A DNA stretch of 6,328 bases, from contig JACRAA010000339.1 in assembly GCA_016213595.1 (NCBI GenBank), forward strand, positions 1 through 6,328. Reading direction: 5' to 3'. Positions 1 to 5,687 of this stretch are shown piece by piece (the first letter of the stretch is position 1; each line of letters opens with the position of its first letter). The position numbers were made by a program, and so were the translations under genes. This DNA is from Actinomycetota bacterium (GTDB taxonomy: Bacteria; Actinomycetota; Actinomycetes; Propionibacteriales; Propionibacteriaceae). The notes beneath the pieces were generated by a model that was not told the origin of the DNA, did no database searches, and saw nothing but the letters and a program-made list of their open reading frames with translations.

Positions 1-30
1 GGCGGGCGTGAGCCTGCGCCCACGCCCGCC
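1..30 (-). terminator. Hairpin terminator after nrdB
   Basis: A perfect 10-bp stem (GGCGGGCGTG pairing with CACGCCCGCC) closes a 10-nt loop and begins 9 nt after the nrdB stop codon. Its position and stability suggest that it ends the nrdAB transcript. The window stops at the base of the stem, so a following U-tract cannot be seen. It could therefore be an intrinsic terminator, a bidirectional terminator shared with a convergent gene, or an mRNA 3'-stabilising hairpin. A GC-rich hairpin with little or no U-tract is common in actinomycetes. Confidence 0.65.
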
Positions 31-39
31 GCCGGTCGG

Positions 40-1062
40 TCAGAAGTCCTCGTCGAACCCCACGGCCCCGGTCACGCCGACCTGGTAGGCCGAGACCTTG
101 CGCTCGAAGAAGTTGGACAGCTCCTGGACGTCCTGCAGCTCCATGAACGCCAGCGGGTTCTTCGAGCCGTAGATGATCGGCAGGTCCAGGCGCTCCATCC
201 GGCGGTCGGCGACGTACTCCAGGTAGGAGCGCATGTCGGCCGTGGACAGGCCGGCCACCCCGCCGCCGAGGAGGTCGTCCGCGAACTGCGCCTCCGCGTC
301 GACGCCGTCGATCAGCATCTGCCGGACCTGCGCCGCGAGCTCGTCGTCGAAGAGCTCGGGCTCCTCGGCCCTCACGGTGTCGACCACGTCGAAGGCGAAG
401 GCCATGTGCATCGACTCGTCGCGGAAGACCCAGTTGGTGCCGGACGCGAGGCCGTTGAGGAAGCCGCGCGAGCGCAGGAAGTAGACGTAGGCGAACGCGC
501 CGTAGAAGAAGAGCCCCTCGATGACCGCGGCGAAGCAGATCAGGTTGAGCAGGAACTTGCGCCGGTGCTCGCGGGTCTCGAGCTGGTCGAGGTCGAAGAC
601 CGAGTCGATCCACGTGAAGCAGAAGTCGGCCTTGGCCTTGATCGAGGGGATGTTGTCGACCGCAGCGAACGCCTCGTGCCGCTCGGTCTCGTCGGGGACG
701 TAGGTGTCGAGCAGGGTCAGGTAGAACTGCACGTGCACCGCCTCCTCGAACAGCTGCCGCGAGAGGTAGAGCCGGCCCTCCGGCGAGTTGAGGTGCTGGT
801 AGAGGTTGAGCACGAGGTTGTTGGCCACGATCGTGTCGCCGGTCGCGAAGAACGCGACGAGGCGCGAGACCAGGTGCCGCTCGGCCTCGCTGAGCCGCTT
901 GAGGTCCTTGAGGTCGGAGTGCAGGTCGACCTCCTCGACCGTCCACGTGTTCTTGATCGCGTCGCGGTAGCGGTCGTAGAAGTGCGGGTAGCGCATCGGC
1001 CGCAGGGTGAGGTTCATCCCGGGGTCGAGCAGCATCTGGGTTTTCTCGTGAGTGGTCGTCAC
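40..1062 (-). CDS. nrdB: Class Ia ribonucleotide reductase, small (beta) subunit NrdB
   Basis: This 340-residue protein is the R2 subunit that holds the di-iron centre and stable tyrosyl radical. The radical passes to NrdA for reduction of ribonucleoside diphosphates to deoxyribonucleotides in the cytoplasm. The ferritin-like ligand set is complete: D76 (in FFATGD), E107 and H110 (in FEEAVH), E182 (in VIEGLFF), and E216 and H219 (in RDESMH). The radical tyrosine is Y114, four residues after H110, the same spacing as H118 and Y122 in E. coli, so it is not a tyrosine-less class Ic protein. The C-terminal tail (VGFDEDF) should dock on NrdA. The start is the GTG at 1062, which overlaps the nrdA TGA as GTGA. 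A GAGG lies 7 nt upstream, which implies translational coupling. The frame stays open upstream into nrdA, but that part is a shadow. A downstream ATG at 1035 is an alternative start with a weaker ribosome binding site. Confidence 0.97.
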   Translation of the reverse strand: MTTTHEKTQMLLDPGMNLTLRPMRYPHFYDRYRDAIKNTWTVEEVDLHSDLKDLKRLSEAERHLVSRLVAFFATGDTIVANNLVLNLYQHLNSPEGRLYLSRQLFEEAVHVQFYLTLLDTYVPDETERHEAFAAVDNIPSIKAKADFCFTWIDSVFDLDQLETREHRRKFLLNLICFAAVIEGLFFYGAFAYVYFLRSRGFLNGLASGTNWVFRDESMHMAFAFDVVDTVRAEEPELFDDELAAQVRQMLIDGVDAEAQFADDLLGGGVAGLSTADMRSYLEYVADRRMERLDLPIIYGSKNPLAFMELQDVQELSNFFERKVSAYQVGVTGAVGFDEDF

Positions 1063-3449
1063 TGGCAGGCCTCGCAGTTCTCGGGGTTCTCCAGCGAGCA
1101 GGCGAGCGCCTCGTCGTCGGAGCTGGTGATGGTGGTGGCGGCGGTGGGGGTGGGTGAGTTCACGGACGTCGTCGTCTGCTGGATCCGGGTCGCGGGACGG
1201 GAGCGCAGGTAGTAGGTGGTCTTGAGCCCGGCCTTCCACGCGTGCAGGTACATCGACGAGAGCTTCCCGATCGACGGCCCGGCGATGAACAGGTTGAGCG
1301 ACTGGCTCTGGTCGATGTACGCCGACCGCTCCGCCGCCATGTCGATCAGCGCGCGCTGCGGCAGCTCCCACGCGGTGCGGAAGAGCTCGCGCACGTCGTC
1401 GGGCAGCTCGCTCACGCCCTGCACCGACCCCTCCGCCCGCTTGATCGCCTCGCGGACCTCGGGCGTCCAGAGGCCGCGCGCCTTGAGCTCGCGGGTGAGG
1501 GCGGCGTTGACCTGGAGGAACTCGCCGGAGAGCGTCTCGCGCTTGAACAGGTTGGACACCTGCGGCTCGATGCACTCGTAGCAGCCCGCGATCGACGCGA
1601 TGGTCGCCGTCGGCGCGATCGCGATGAGCAGCGAGTTGCGCAGCCCGTGCTCGGCGATGTCGGCACGGACCTGTGCCCATCGCTCGGCCTGCGCGGGCGT
1701 CGCGTCCCAGTGGTCGGGCTGCAGCACGCCGGCGGCGGCCCGCGTCTCGGCGTACGACGGGTGCGGTCCGTGGCGGCGCGCCAGGTCGACCGACACCTCG
1801 AGCGCCGTCAGGTAGATCTCCTCCTGCACCCGGGTCGAGAGCTCGCGCGCCTCGGCCGAGTCGAACGGCAGCCGCAGCGCGAAGAACGCGTCCTGCAGGC
1901 CCATCAGGCCGAGCCCGACCGGGCGCCAGCGCGGGTTGGAGGCGGCCGACTCGGTGCTCGGGTAGTAGTTGACGTCGATCACCCGGTCGAGGAGCGGCAC
2001 CGCCGTGCGCACGGTCTCGCGGAGCTTGTCCCAGTCGATGCCCGGCGTCGGCCCGGACGTGAGGTGCTGCGCGAGGTTGATCGAGCCCAGGTTGCAGACC
2101 GCGGTCTCGTCGTCGGAGGACACCTCGATGATCTCGGTGCAGAGGTTGGACAGGTGGACGACCGGACCACCTGCGGTGTCGCGGGTCTGGTTGCAGGTGC
2201 GGTTGCTGGCGTCCTTGAAGGTCATCCAGCCGTTGCCAGTCTGCGCCAGGGTGCGCATCATCTTCCCGTAGAGCTCGCGCGCCTTGACCTGCCGGACGTA
2301 GCGGCCCTCCTCCTCGGCGCGGCGGTAGGCCTCGTCGAACGCGGCACCCCACAGGTCCGGCAGCTCCGGGGCCTGGTCGGGGTCGATCAGCGACCAGTCG
2401 GCATCGGCCTCGACGCGCCGCATGAACTCGTCCGGCACCCAGTGGGCGAGGTTGAGGTTATGGGTGCGGCGCGCGTCCTCGCCGGTGTTGTCGCGGAGCT
2501 CGAGGAACTCCTCGACGTCGGGGTGCCACGGCTCGAGGTAGACGCAGGCGGCGCCCTTGCGGCGACCGCCCTGGTTGACCGCGGAGACCGACGAGTCGAG
2601 CGTGCGCAGGAACGGCACGATGCCGTTGGACTGGCCGTTGGTGCCACGGATCAGCGCACCGCGCGAGCGCAGCCGGGAGAAACCGATGCCGATGCCGCCG
2701 GCGAACTTCGACAGCTTCGCCACCTGTGCGTAGCGCGAGTAGATCGAGTCGAGGTCGTCGCGGGGGCTGTCGACGAGGTAGCACGACGACATCTGCGTGT
2801 GGCGGGTGCCGGAGTTGAAGAGCGTCGGGCTGCTCGGCAGGTAGGCCAGCGACGACATCAACCGGTAGAACTGGATCGCCTCGCCGGGGCTCTGCGCGAG
2901 CCCGGCCGCGACCCGCAGCAGGAAGTACTGCGGCGTCTCGACCACCAGTCGGCTCGACGGGTGGCGGAGCAGGTAGCGGTCGTAGACCGTGCGCAACCCG
3001 AAGTACTCGAAGCGGTGGTCGGCGTCGTCGTCGATCGCGAAGTCGAGCTTGCGGGCGTTGTCCTTGACGAACCGCGCCGTGTCGTCGCCGATCAGGCCCT
3101 CCGCGTGACCGAGCGCGACCGACTGGCTGAACGACATGACGCCCTGGTTGCGGACCTCCTTGTCGATGTAGCCCGCCAGCAGCCGTGCGGCGAGCCGGGA
3201 GTACTGCGGCTCCTCGCCGATCATCTCCGCGGCCGTCTGGATCGACAGCCGGTCCAGCTCGGCGGTCGTGGCGCCGTCGTACAGACCGCTGATGGTGCGG
3301 GTCGCGACCCGCATCGGGTCCACGTCGGCCAGGTCGCTGCTGACCCGGTCGACCGCCCGCACGATCTTGTTGACGTCGACAGGCTCGCTGTCGCCGTTGC
3401 GCTTGCGCACCTGCATGGCCGTTCGGCCGGGTGACTCGGTGATGGTCAC
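1059..3449 (-). CDS. nrdA: Class Ia ribonucleotide reductase, large (alpha) subunit NrdA
   Basis: This 796-residue protein is the catalytic R1 subunit, which reduces NDPs to dNDPs using the radical from NrdB. Residues 13 to about 100 (from VRKRNGD) form an ATP-cone, the allosteric activity domain, so dATP inhibition is expected. The ten-stranded barrel follows. C223 (SSCYLV) and C452 (AVCNLGS) are the substrate-reducing cysteine pair. N435, C437 and E439 (SNLCTE) are the active-site asparagine, thiyl-radical cysteine and glutamate. Y746 and Y747 (TTYYLRS) are the tyrosine pair of the radical relay. Residues 613-619 (PTATIAS) correspond to the phosphate-binding loop. The flexible tail ends with C784 and the pair C792/C795 (NCEACQ), which takes electrons from thioredoxin or a similar donor. 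The start is GTG 3449, with AGGAG 6 nt upstream; M12 is a less likely alternative. It is first in the operon, behind a B12 riboswitch. No residue expected for activity is missing. Confidence 0.97.
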   Translation of the reverse strand: MTITESPGRTAMQVRKRNGDSEPVDVNKIVRAVDRVSSDLADVDPMRVATRTISGLYDGATTAELDRLSIQTAAEMIGEEPQYSRLAARLLAGYIDKEVRNQGVMSFSQSVALGHAEGLIGDDTARFVKDNARKLDFAIDDDADHRFEYFGLRTVYDRYLLRHPSSRLVVETPQYFLLRVAAGLAQSPGEAIQFYRLMSSLAYLPSSPTLFNSGTRHTQMSSCYLVDSPRDDLDSIYSRYAQVAKLSKFAGGIGIGFSRLRSRGALIRGTNGQSNGIVPFLRTLDSSVSAVNQGGRRKGAACVYLEPWHPDVEEFLELRDNTGEDARRTHNLNLAHWVPDEFMRRVEADADWSLIDPDQAPELPDLWGAAFDEAYRRAEEEGRYVRQVKARELYGKMMRTLAQTGNGWMTFKDASNRTCNQTRDTAGGPVVHLSNLCTEIIEVSSDDETAVCNLGSINLAQHLTSGPTPGIDWDKLRETVRTAVPLLDRVIDVNYYPSTESAASNPRWRPVGLGLMGLQDAFFALRLPFDSAEARELSTRVQEEIYLTALEVSVDLARRHGPHPSYAETRAAAGVLQPDHWDATPAQAERWAQVRADIAEHGLRNSLLIAIAPTATIASIAGCYECIEPQVSNLFKRETLSGEFLQVNAALTRELKARGLWTPEVREAIKRAEGSVQGVSELPDDVRELFRTAWELPQRALIDMAAERSAYIDQSQSLNLFIAGPSIGKLSSMYLHAWKAGLKTTYYLRSRPATRIQQTTTSVNSPTPTAATTITSSDDEALACSLENPENCEACQ

Positions 3450-3453
3450 TTCT

Positions 3454-3494
3454 CTCTCCTCGCGAGATGGACGGAGTCCGGGGTCGCGGGAGAG
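3454..3494 (-). promoter_or_regulatory. RBS-occluding hairpin of nrdA
   Basis: In the nrdA leader, CTCTCC (3494-3489) can pair with GGAGAG (3459-3454), and CGCGA (3488-3484) with TCGCG (3465-3461). Together they form 11 bp interrupted by a single bulged A at 3460. The AGGAG ribosome binding site (3460-3456) lies wholly inside the 3' arm, and the GTG start follows 6 nt later. The 18-nt loop can itself pair GGAC with GTCC. This is the arrangement expected of a translational off-state in a riboswitch expression platform. The pairing is read directly from the sequence. That it forms in the cell and responds to cobalamin is inference. Confidence 0.55.
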
Positions 3495-3496
3495 GA

Positions 3497-3548
3497 GGGC
3501 GTACGACTCGGATGACGGGCGGTGCCCGCGCAGACGTCGTACGTGCCC
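3497..3548 (-). promoter_or_regulatory. Leader hairpin between the B12 aptamer and nrdA
   Basis: CGTACGAC (3543-3536) is complementary to GTCGTACG (3507-3500). The stem can extend by GGG (3548-3546) to CCC (3499-3497) across a 2-nt bulge. Above a 7 by 8 internal loop sits a second stem, CGGGC/GCCCG (3528-3524 and 3520-3516), with the 3-nt loop ACC. Its 5' arm overlaps a segment (3541-3549) that could instead pair with the 3' part of the cobalamin aptamer, so it may be one half of a switch. The large internal loop lowers confidence that the whole structure forms. Confidence 0.4.
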
Positions 3549-3574
3549 ACCGGCCGTCCCACGAGGCCTCGGAC

Positions 3575-3598
3575 CACCGCACCCGGACGGGCGCGGTG
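3575..3598 (-). promoter_or_regulatory. Strong hairpin directly after the B12 aptamer
   Basis: CACCGCGCCC pairs with GGGTGCGGTG over 10 bp with one G·U pair and a GTCC loop, starting one nucleotide after the aptamer P1 helix. No U-tract follows, so it does not look like a classical intrinsic terminator. It may be the P13-type helix that follows many cobalamin aptamers, a Rho-related or U-less terminator, or a structural spacer. The stem is plain in the sequence; its role is not known. Confidence 0.5.
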
Positions 3599-3599
3599 C

Positions 3600-3784
3600 G
3601 CTGGCAGGTCTTCGGACTCATGGGCACGTCGAACGTTCTCGACCCCTACTGGCCGTCGCTTCCCAGATCGTGCGATCCAGTGCTGTGTGACGGCTGTCGT
3701 TCCCACTCACCGCTGCGGGGCAGTCCCGGACTCACACCGGGTTCCCTGTTGCCTCGACGCGCCTGGATGACGCGCCGAACCAGC
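3600..3784 (-). promoter_or_regulatory. Cobalamin (B12) riboswitch aptamer
   Basis: The leader of nrdA carries the conserved cobalamin aptamer. From 5' to 3' these are: P1 strand GCTGG (3784-3780); the core AACAGGGAACCCGG; the P5 loop region GGTGTGAGTCCGGG; GACTGCCCCGCAGCGGT (about 3725-3709); a variable arm including the GTCGA/TCGAC stem; and the B12 box ATGAGTCCGAAGACCTGCC (about 3622-3604), whose end CCAGC (3604-3600) closes P1. Such aptamers bind adenosylcobalamin or related forms and normally switch off the gene downstream. In front of a B12-independent class Ia reductase this means repression when cobalamin is available, as known for Streptomyces nrdABS. Because the hairpin at the nrdA start covers the ribosome binding site, translational control looks more likely than termination, although both remain possible. 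Confidence 0.93.
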
Positions 3785-3791
3785 TGCGTGG

Positions 3792-3807
3792 AACACCATA
3801 TGTAGGG
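3792..3807 (-). promoter_or_regulatory. NrdR box, promoter-proximal
   Basis: On the transcribed strand this 16-mer reads CCCTACATATGGTGTT. It fits the NrdR box consensus acaCwAtATaTwGtgt well in the core (C.A.AT.T.G) and in the right flank. NrdR is the zinc-ribbon/ATP-cone repressor that senses (d)ATP and shuts off ribonucleotide reductase genes. This box starts 32 bases from its partner, about three helical turns, as in known tandem NrdR sites. It overlaps the candidate -10 element, so a bound repressor would block RNA polymerase. Confidence 0.8.
3795..3800 (-). promoter_or_regulatory. Candidate -10 element of the nrdAB promoter
   Basis: TATGGT fits the actinomycete TANNNT -10 pattern. It would place the transcription start near 3788, a few bases before the aptamer P1 helix at 3784, which is the spacing expected for a riboswitch leader. 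No convincing -35 hexamer is seen 16-18 bases upstream. The call rests mainly on position relative to the NrdR boxes and the aptamer. Confidence 0.35.
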
Positions 3808-3823
3808 CGAATGGCGAAGTGGG

Positions 3824-3839
3824 GGACCACATCTTGTGT
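3824..3839 (-). promoter_or_regulatory. NrdR box, promoter-distal
   Basis: On the transcribed strand this reads ACACAAGATGTGGTCC. The left half ACACAA and the core C.A.AT.T.G match the NrdR consensus; the last two bases do not. It pairs with the box at 3792-3807 at 32-base start-to-start spacing, on the same helical face. Either box alone would be modest evidence. The pair at this spacing, in front of nrdA, is strong evidence. Confidence 0.78.
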
Positions 3840-3854
3840 CGGCGTGTCCCGCAG

Positions 3855-3893
3855 AAAATCGCAGGTCAGCGTCCGGCGTACGCCCCTGCGATC
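3855..3893 (-). terminator. Intrinsic terminator overlapping the psuG stop
   Basis: ATCGCAGG (3892-3885) pairs with CCTGCGAT (3865-3858), plus an outer G·U pair. Above it GCGT (3883-3880) pairs with ACGC (3872-3869) around a 7-nt loop. The psuG TGA (3868-3866) falls in the internal loop between the two stems. The 3' arm runs straight into TTTT (3858-3855), part of which is paired. This would end the psu operon transcript just before the NrdR boxes, insulating the nrd promoter. The short U-tract and the internal loop make its efficiency uncertain. Confidence 0.5.
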
Positions 3894-4774
3894 GCCGCGC
3901 CGAGCCGCGCGTTGTGCTCCACGAGGGCGATGTTGGCCTTCAGCGACTCGCCGTCGGTGATCTCCACGATCCGCCCGAGGAGGTAGGGCGTCGCGTCCTT
4001 GCCGCGGATGCCGAGCGCGCCCATGTCGGCGAGCGCCCGGTCGATGATCGTGCCGATCTCGTCGGCGGGGATCTCAGCCGCGGCCGGGATCGGGTTGGCG
4101 ACGACCACGCCGCCGGCGAGCCCGAGGTCCCACTTCGCCCGCATCAGGGCGGCGACCTCGCCGGGGGTGTCGACCCGCATCGGCGCACCGAACCCCGACG
4201 ACCGGGAGAAGAACGACGGGAACTCGTCGGTGCCGTAGCCCAGCACCGGGACGCCGAGCGTCTCCAGCTTCTCGAGCGTCAGCCCGATGTCGAGGATGCT
4301 CTTCACGCCGGCGCACACCACGGCCACCGACGTGGTCGACAGCTCGGTGAGGTCCGCCGACACGTCGTACGACGTCTCCGCGCCGCGGTGCACGCCGCCG
4401 AGCCCGCCGGTCACGAAGACGCCGATGCCGGCGAGGGCAGCCAACCGCATCGTCGAGGCGACGGTCGTCGCCCCGTGCAGGCCGCGCGAGACGACGTAGG
4501 GCAGGTCGCGGATGGACACCTTGATGACGGACTCGTCGGAGGCAAGCAGCTCGAGGTCGTCGGGGGAGAGGCCGATCGTCGGCCTCCCGTGCAGCACCGC
4601 GATGGTCGCCGGCACCGCGCCGCCGTCGCGGACGATGCCCTCGACGGTGCGGGCCATCTCGACGTTCTGCGGGTAGGGCATGCCGTGGCTGATGATCGTG
4701 CTCTCCAGCGCGACGACGGGCCGGCCGTCCGCGAGCGCATCGCGGACCTCGTCGGTGATCGTCAGCATGGACAT
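3866..4774 (-). CDS. psuG: Pseudouridine-5'-phosphate glycosidase PsuG
   Basis: This 302-residue cytoplasmic enzyme, of normal family length, belongs to the PsuG/indigoidine synthase A-like family. It splits pseudouridine 5'-phosphate into uracil and ribose 5-phosphate by breaking the C-C glycosidic bond. Family signatures are continuous: ALESTIISHGMPYPQN at 22-37 with E24; VIKVSIRDLPYV with K85; FVTGGLGGVHRGAE at 120-133; SYDVSADL with D137; CAGVKSILDI with K158; VVANPIP with N227; and a C-terminal TPYLLGRIVEITDGESLKAN. By alignment from memory, E24, K85 and K158 match E. coli E31, K93 and the Schiff-base lysine K166. The start is the ATG at 4774, which overlaps the psuK stop as TGATG. GAGGAG lies 5 nt upstream within psuK, so the two are translationally coupled. 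A second ATG two codons later is possible. The frame remains open further upstream, but that part is a shadow inside psuK. Confidence 0.96.
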   Translation of the reverse strand: MSMLTITDEVRDALADGRPVVALESTIISHGMPYPQNVEMARTVEGIVRDGGAVPATIAVLHGRPTIGLSPDDLELLASDESVIKVSIRDLPYVVSRGLHGATTVASTMRLAALAGIGVFVTGGLGGVHRGAETSYDVSADLTELSTTSVAVVCAGVKSILDIGLTLEKLETLGVPVLGYGTDEFPSFFSRSSGFGAPMRVDTPGEVAALMRAKWDLGLAGGVVVANPIPAAAEIPADEIGTIIDRALADMGALGIRGKDATPYLLGRIVEITDGESLKANIALVEHNARLGAAIAGAYAGR

Positions 4775-5667
4775 CAGGGCTCCTCGGTGAGTACGTCGGC
4801 CAGGTCCGGCCGGACGGTGTGCGGGCTCTCGATGGTGGCGGCCGCGGCGCGGTGGCCTGTGCGCGCTGCCGCGACCGGGTCCGCGCCGTCCAGCCACGCG
4901 GCGACCCACGCGGCGAGCATCGCGTCGCCCGCACCGGTGACGTCGACGACGCTCGCCGGCTCGGCGGCCAGGTGGACGGGCTCGCCGCCGCGGGTGCACA
5001 TCCACGAGCCGTCGGCGCCGTGGCGGACCCAGACGTGCTCGACCCCGCGGTCGTGCAGGTCGGCGACGGACTCGCGCCACTGGACCGTGGGGCGGCCGGT
5101 GACGGCCGCCAGCTCGTCGGCGTTGGGGGTGACGAGGAACAGGTCGTGCACGAGGTCGGCCAGCCTGGCCGCCTTGGCGACCGACACCGGCTCGAAGGCC
5201 ACCCGCACGCCTGCTGCCGCTGCCGCTGCCACGACGAGCGACGCCTGCTCGTGGGCGAGGTTGCCATCCACCACGACCAGCGCGGCATCGCTGAGGTGCA
5301 CGGTCTCGAGCACCAACGCGTCGACGACGGCCATGTCGGAGACCGCCGCGACCAGCTCGCCGGCGTCGTCGAGGACGGCGGTGTAGGTGCCGGTCGCGGC
5401 GCCGGGCACGCGGCGTACGGCCGAGACGTCCGCACCGCACGCGGCCGTCACGCGCAGGGCCTCGTCGCCGAAGGCGTCCTCGCCCACGGCCGACACCAGC
5501 CGCACCGGGGCACCGAGGAGGCCGAGGCAGGCGGCGATGTTGCGGCCGACGCCTCCCGGGGAGATCCGCGTGTGGCCGGGGTTGCTCGTCGCGGCGATCA
5601 GTGGGGCAGAGGTGCGGGCGACGACGTCCATGTTGGTCCCGCCGACGACCACCACCCAGTTCTCCAC
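4774..5667 (-). CDS. psuK: PfkB-family kinase, pseudouridine kinase PsuK
   Basis: This 297-residue ribokinase-fold protein is expected to phosphorylate pseudouridine at the 5' position using ATP, making the substrate of PsuG. The N-terminal VVVVGGTNMD (5-14) begins the fold. The substrate-side motif GGVGRN is at 38-43, followed by the GAPVRLVSAVGEDAFG segment (52-67). VDGNL is at 133-137, EPVSVAKA at 159-166 and the TPNADE motif at 180-185. The C-terminal PfkB signature DVTGAGDAM (242-250) carries the catalytic base D248 in the anion-hole loop. Residues 146-152 are an alanine run. Sequence alone would allow another sugar or nucleoside kinase. The specific call rests on the EPVSVAKA-type motif and on overlap with psuG. 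The start is GTG 5667, with AGGA 7 nt upstream and only 20 nt after the transporter stop. No upstream ATG is available in frame near this point. Confidence 0.88.
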   Translation of the reverse strand: MENWVVVVGGTNMDVVARTSAPLIAATSNPGHTRISPGGVGRNIAACLGLLGAPVRLVSAVGEDAFGDEALRVTAACGADVSAVRRVPGAATGTYTAVLDDAGELVAAVSDMAVVDALVLETVHLSDAALVVVDGNLAHEQASLVVAAAAAAGVRVAFEPVSVAKAARLADLVHDLFLVTPNADELAAVTGRPTVQWRESVADLHDRGVEHVWVRHGADGSWMCTRGGEPVHLAAEPASVVDVTGAGDAMLAAWVAAWLDGADPVAAARTGHRAAAATIESPHTVRPDLADVLTEEP

Positions 5668-5687
5668 GGGCAGATCCTGACAGAGGG

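Noticed and set aside
1063..2352. The nrdB frame continues open upstream inside nrdA, suggesting a longer protein
   Set aside because: The upstream translation is Arg/Ala/Gly-rich and out of frame with nrdA. The GTGA overlap at 1059-1062 and the usual NrdB length support the short form.
1242..3434. A 730-codon open frame on the plus strand opposite nrdA
   Set aside because: It is an antisense shadow of nrdA caused by the high GC content. The translation is dominated by Arg, Val, Leu, Glu and Asp without any recognisable domain, while the minus strand carries every NrdA catalytic motif.
3562..3571. The 10-base palindrome CGAGGCCTCG in the nrdA leader
   Set aside because: It has no spacer for an RNA hairpin loop, matches no operator I recognise, and such short GC palindromes are frequent by chance here.
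3446..3706. An 86-codon leader frame on the minus strand whose TGA overlaps the nrdA GTG start
   Set aside because: Its GTG start lies within the conserved aptamer core, no ribosome binding site is evident, and the product is Arg/Pro-rich with no known motif. The overlap is probably chance, although a coupled leader peptide cannot be fully excluded without ribosome profiling.
5208..5232. A short GCTGCC-type tandem repeat
   Set aside because: It encodes the alanine run in PsuK and reflects codon bias in a GC-rich gene; nothing suggests a separate function.
3836..5386. A 516-codon open frame on the plus strand opposite psuG and psuK
   Set aside because: It is a low-complexity antisense shadow, switching from Arg/Asp/His-rich to Ser/Thr/Ala-rich. 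Both true genes on the minus strand have full family signatures.
4775..5440. The psuG frame stays open upstream inside psuK, suggesting a kinase-glycosidase fusion or a longer PsuG
   Set aside because: The extension is out of frame with the kinase and Arg-rich. The TGATG overlap with a good ribosome binding site marks the true start.
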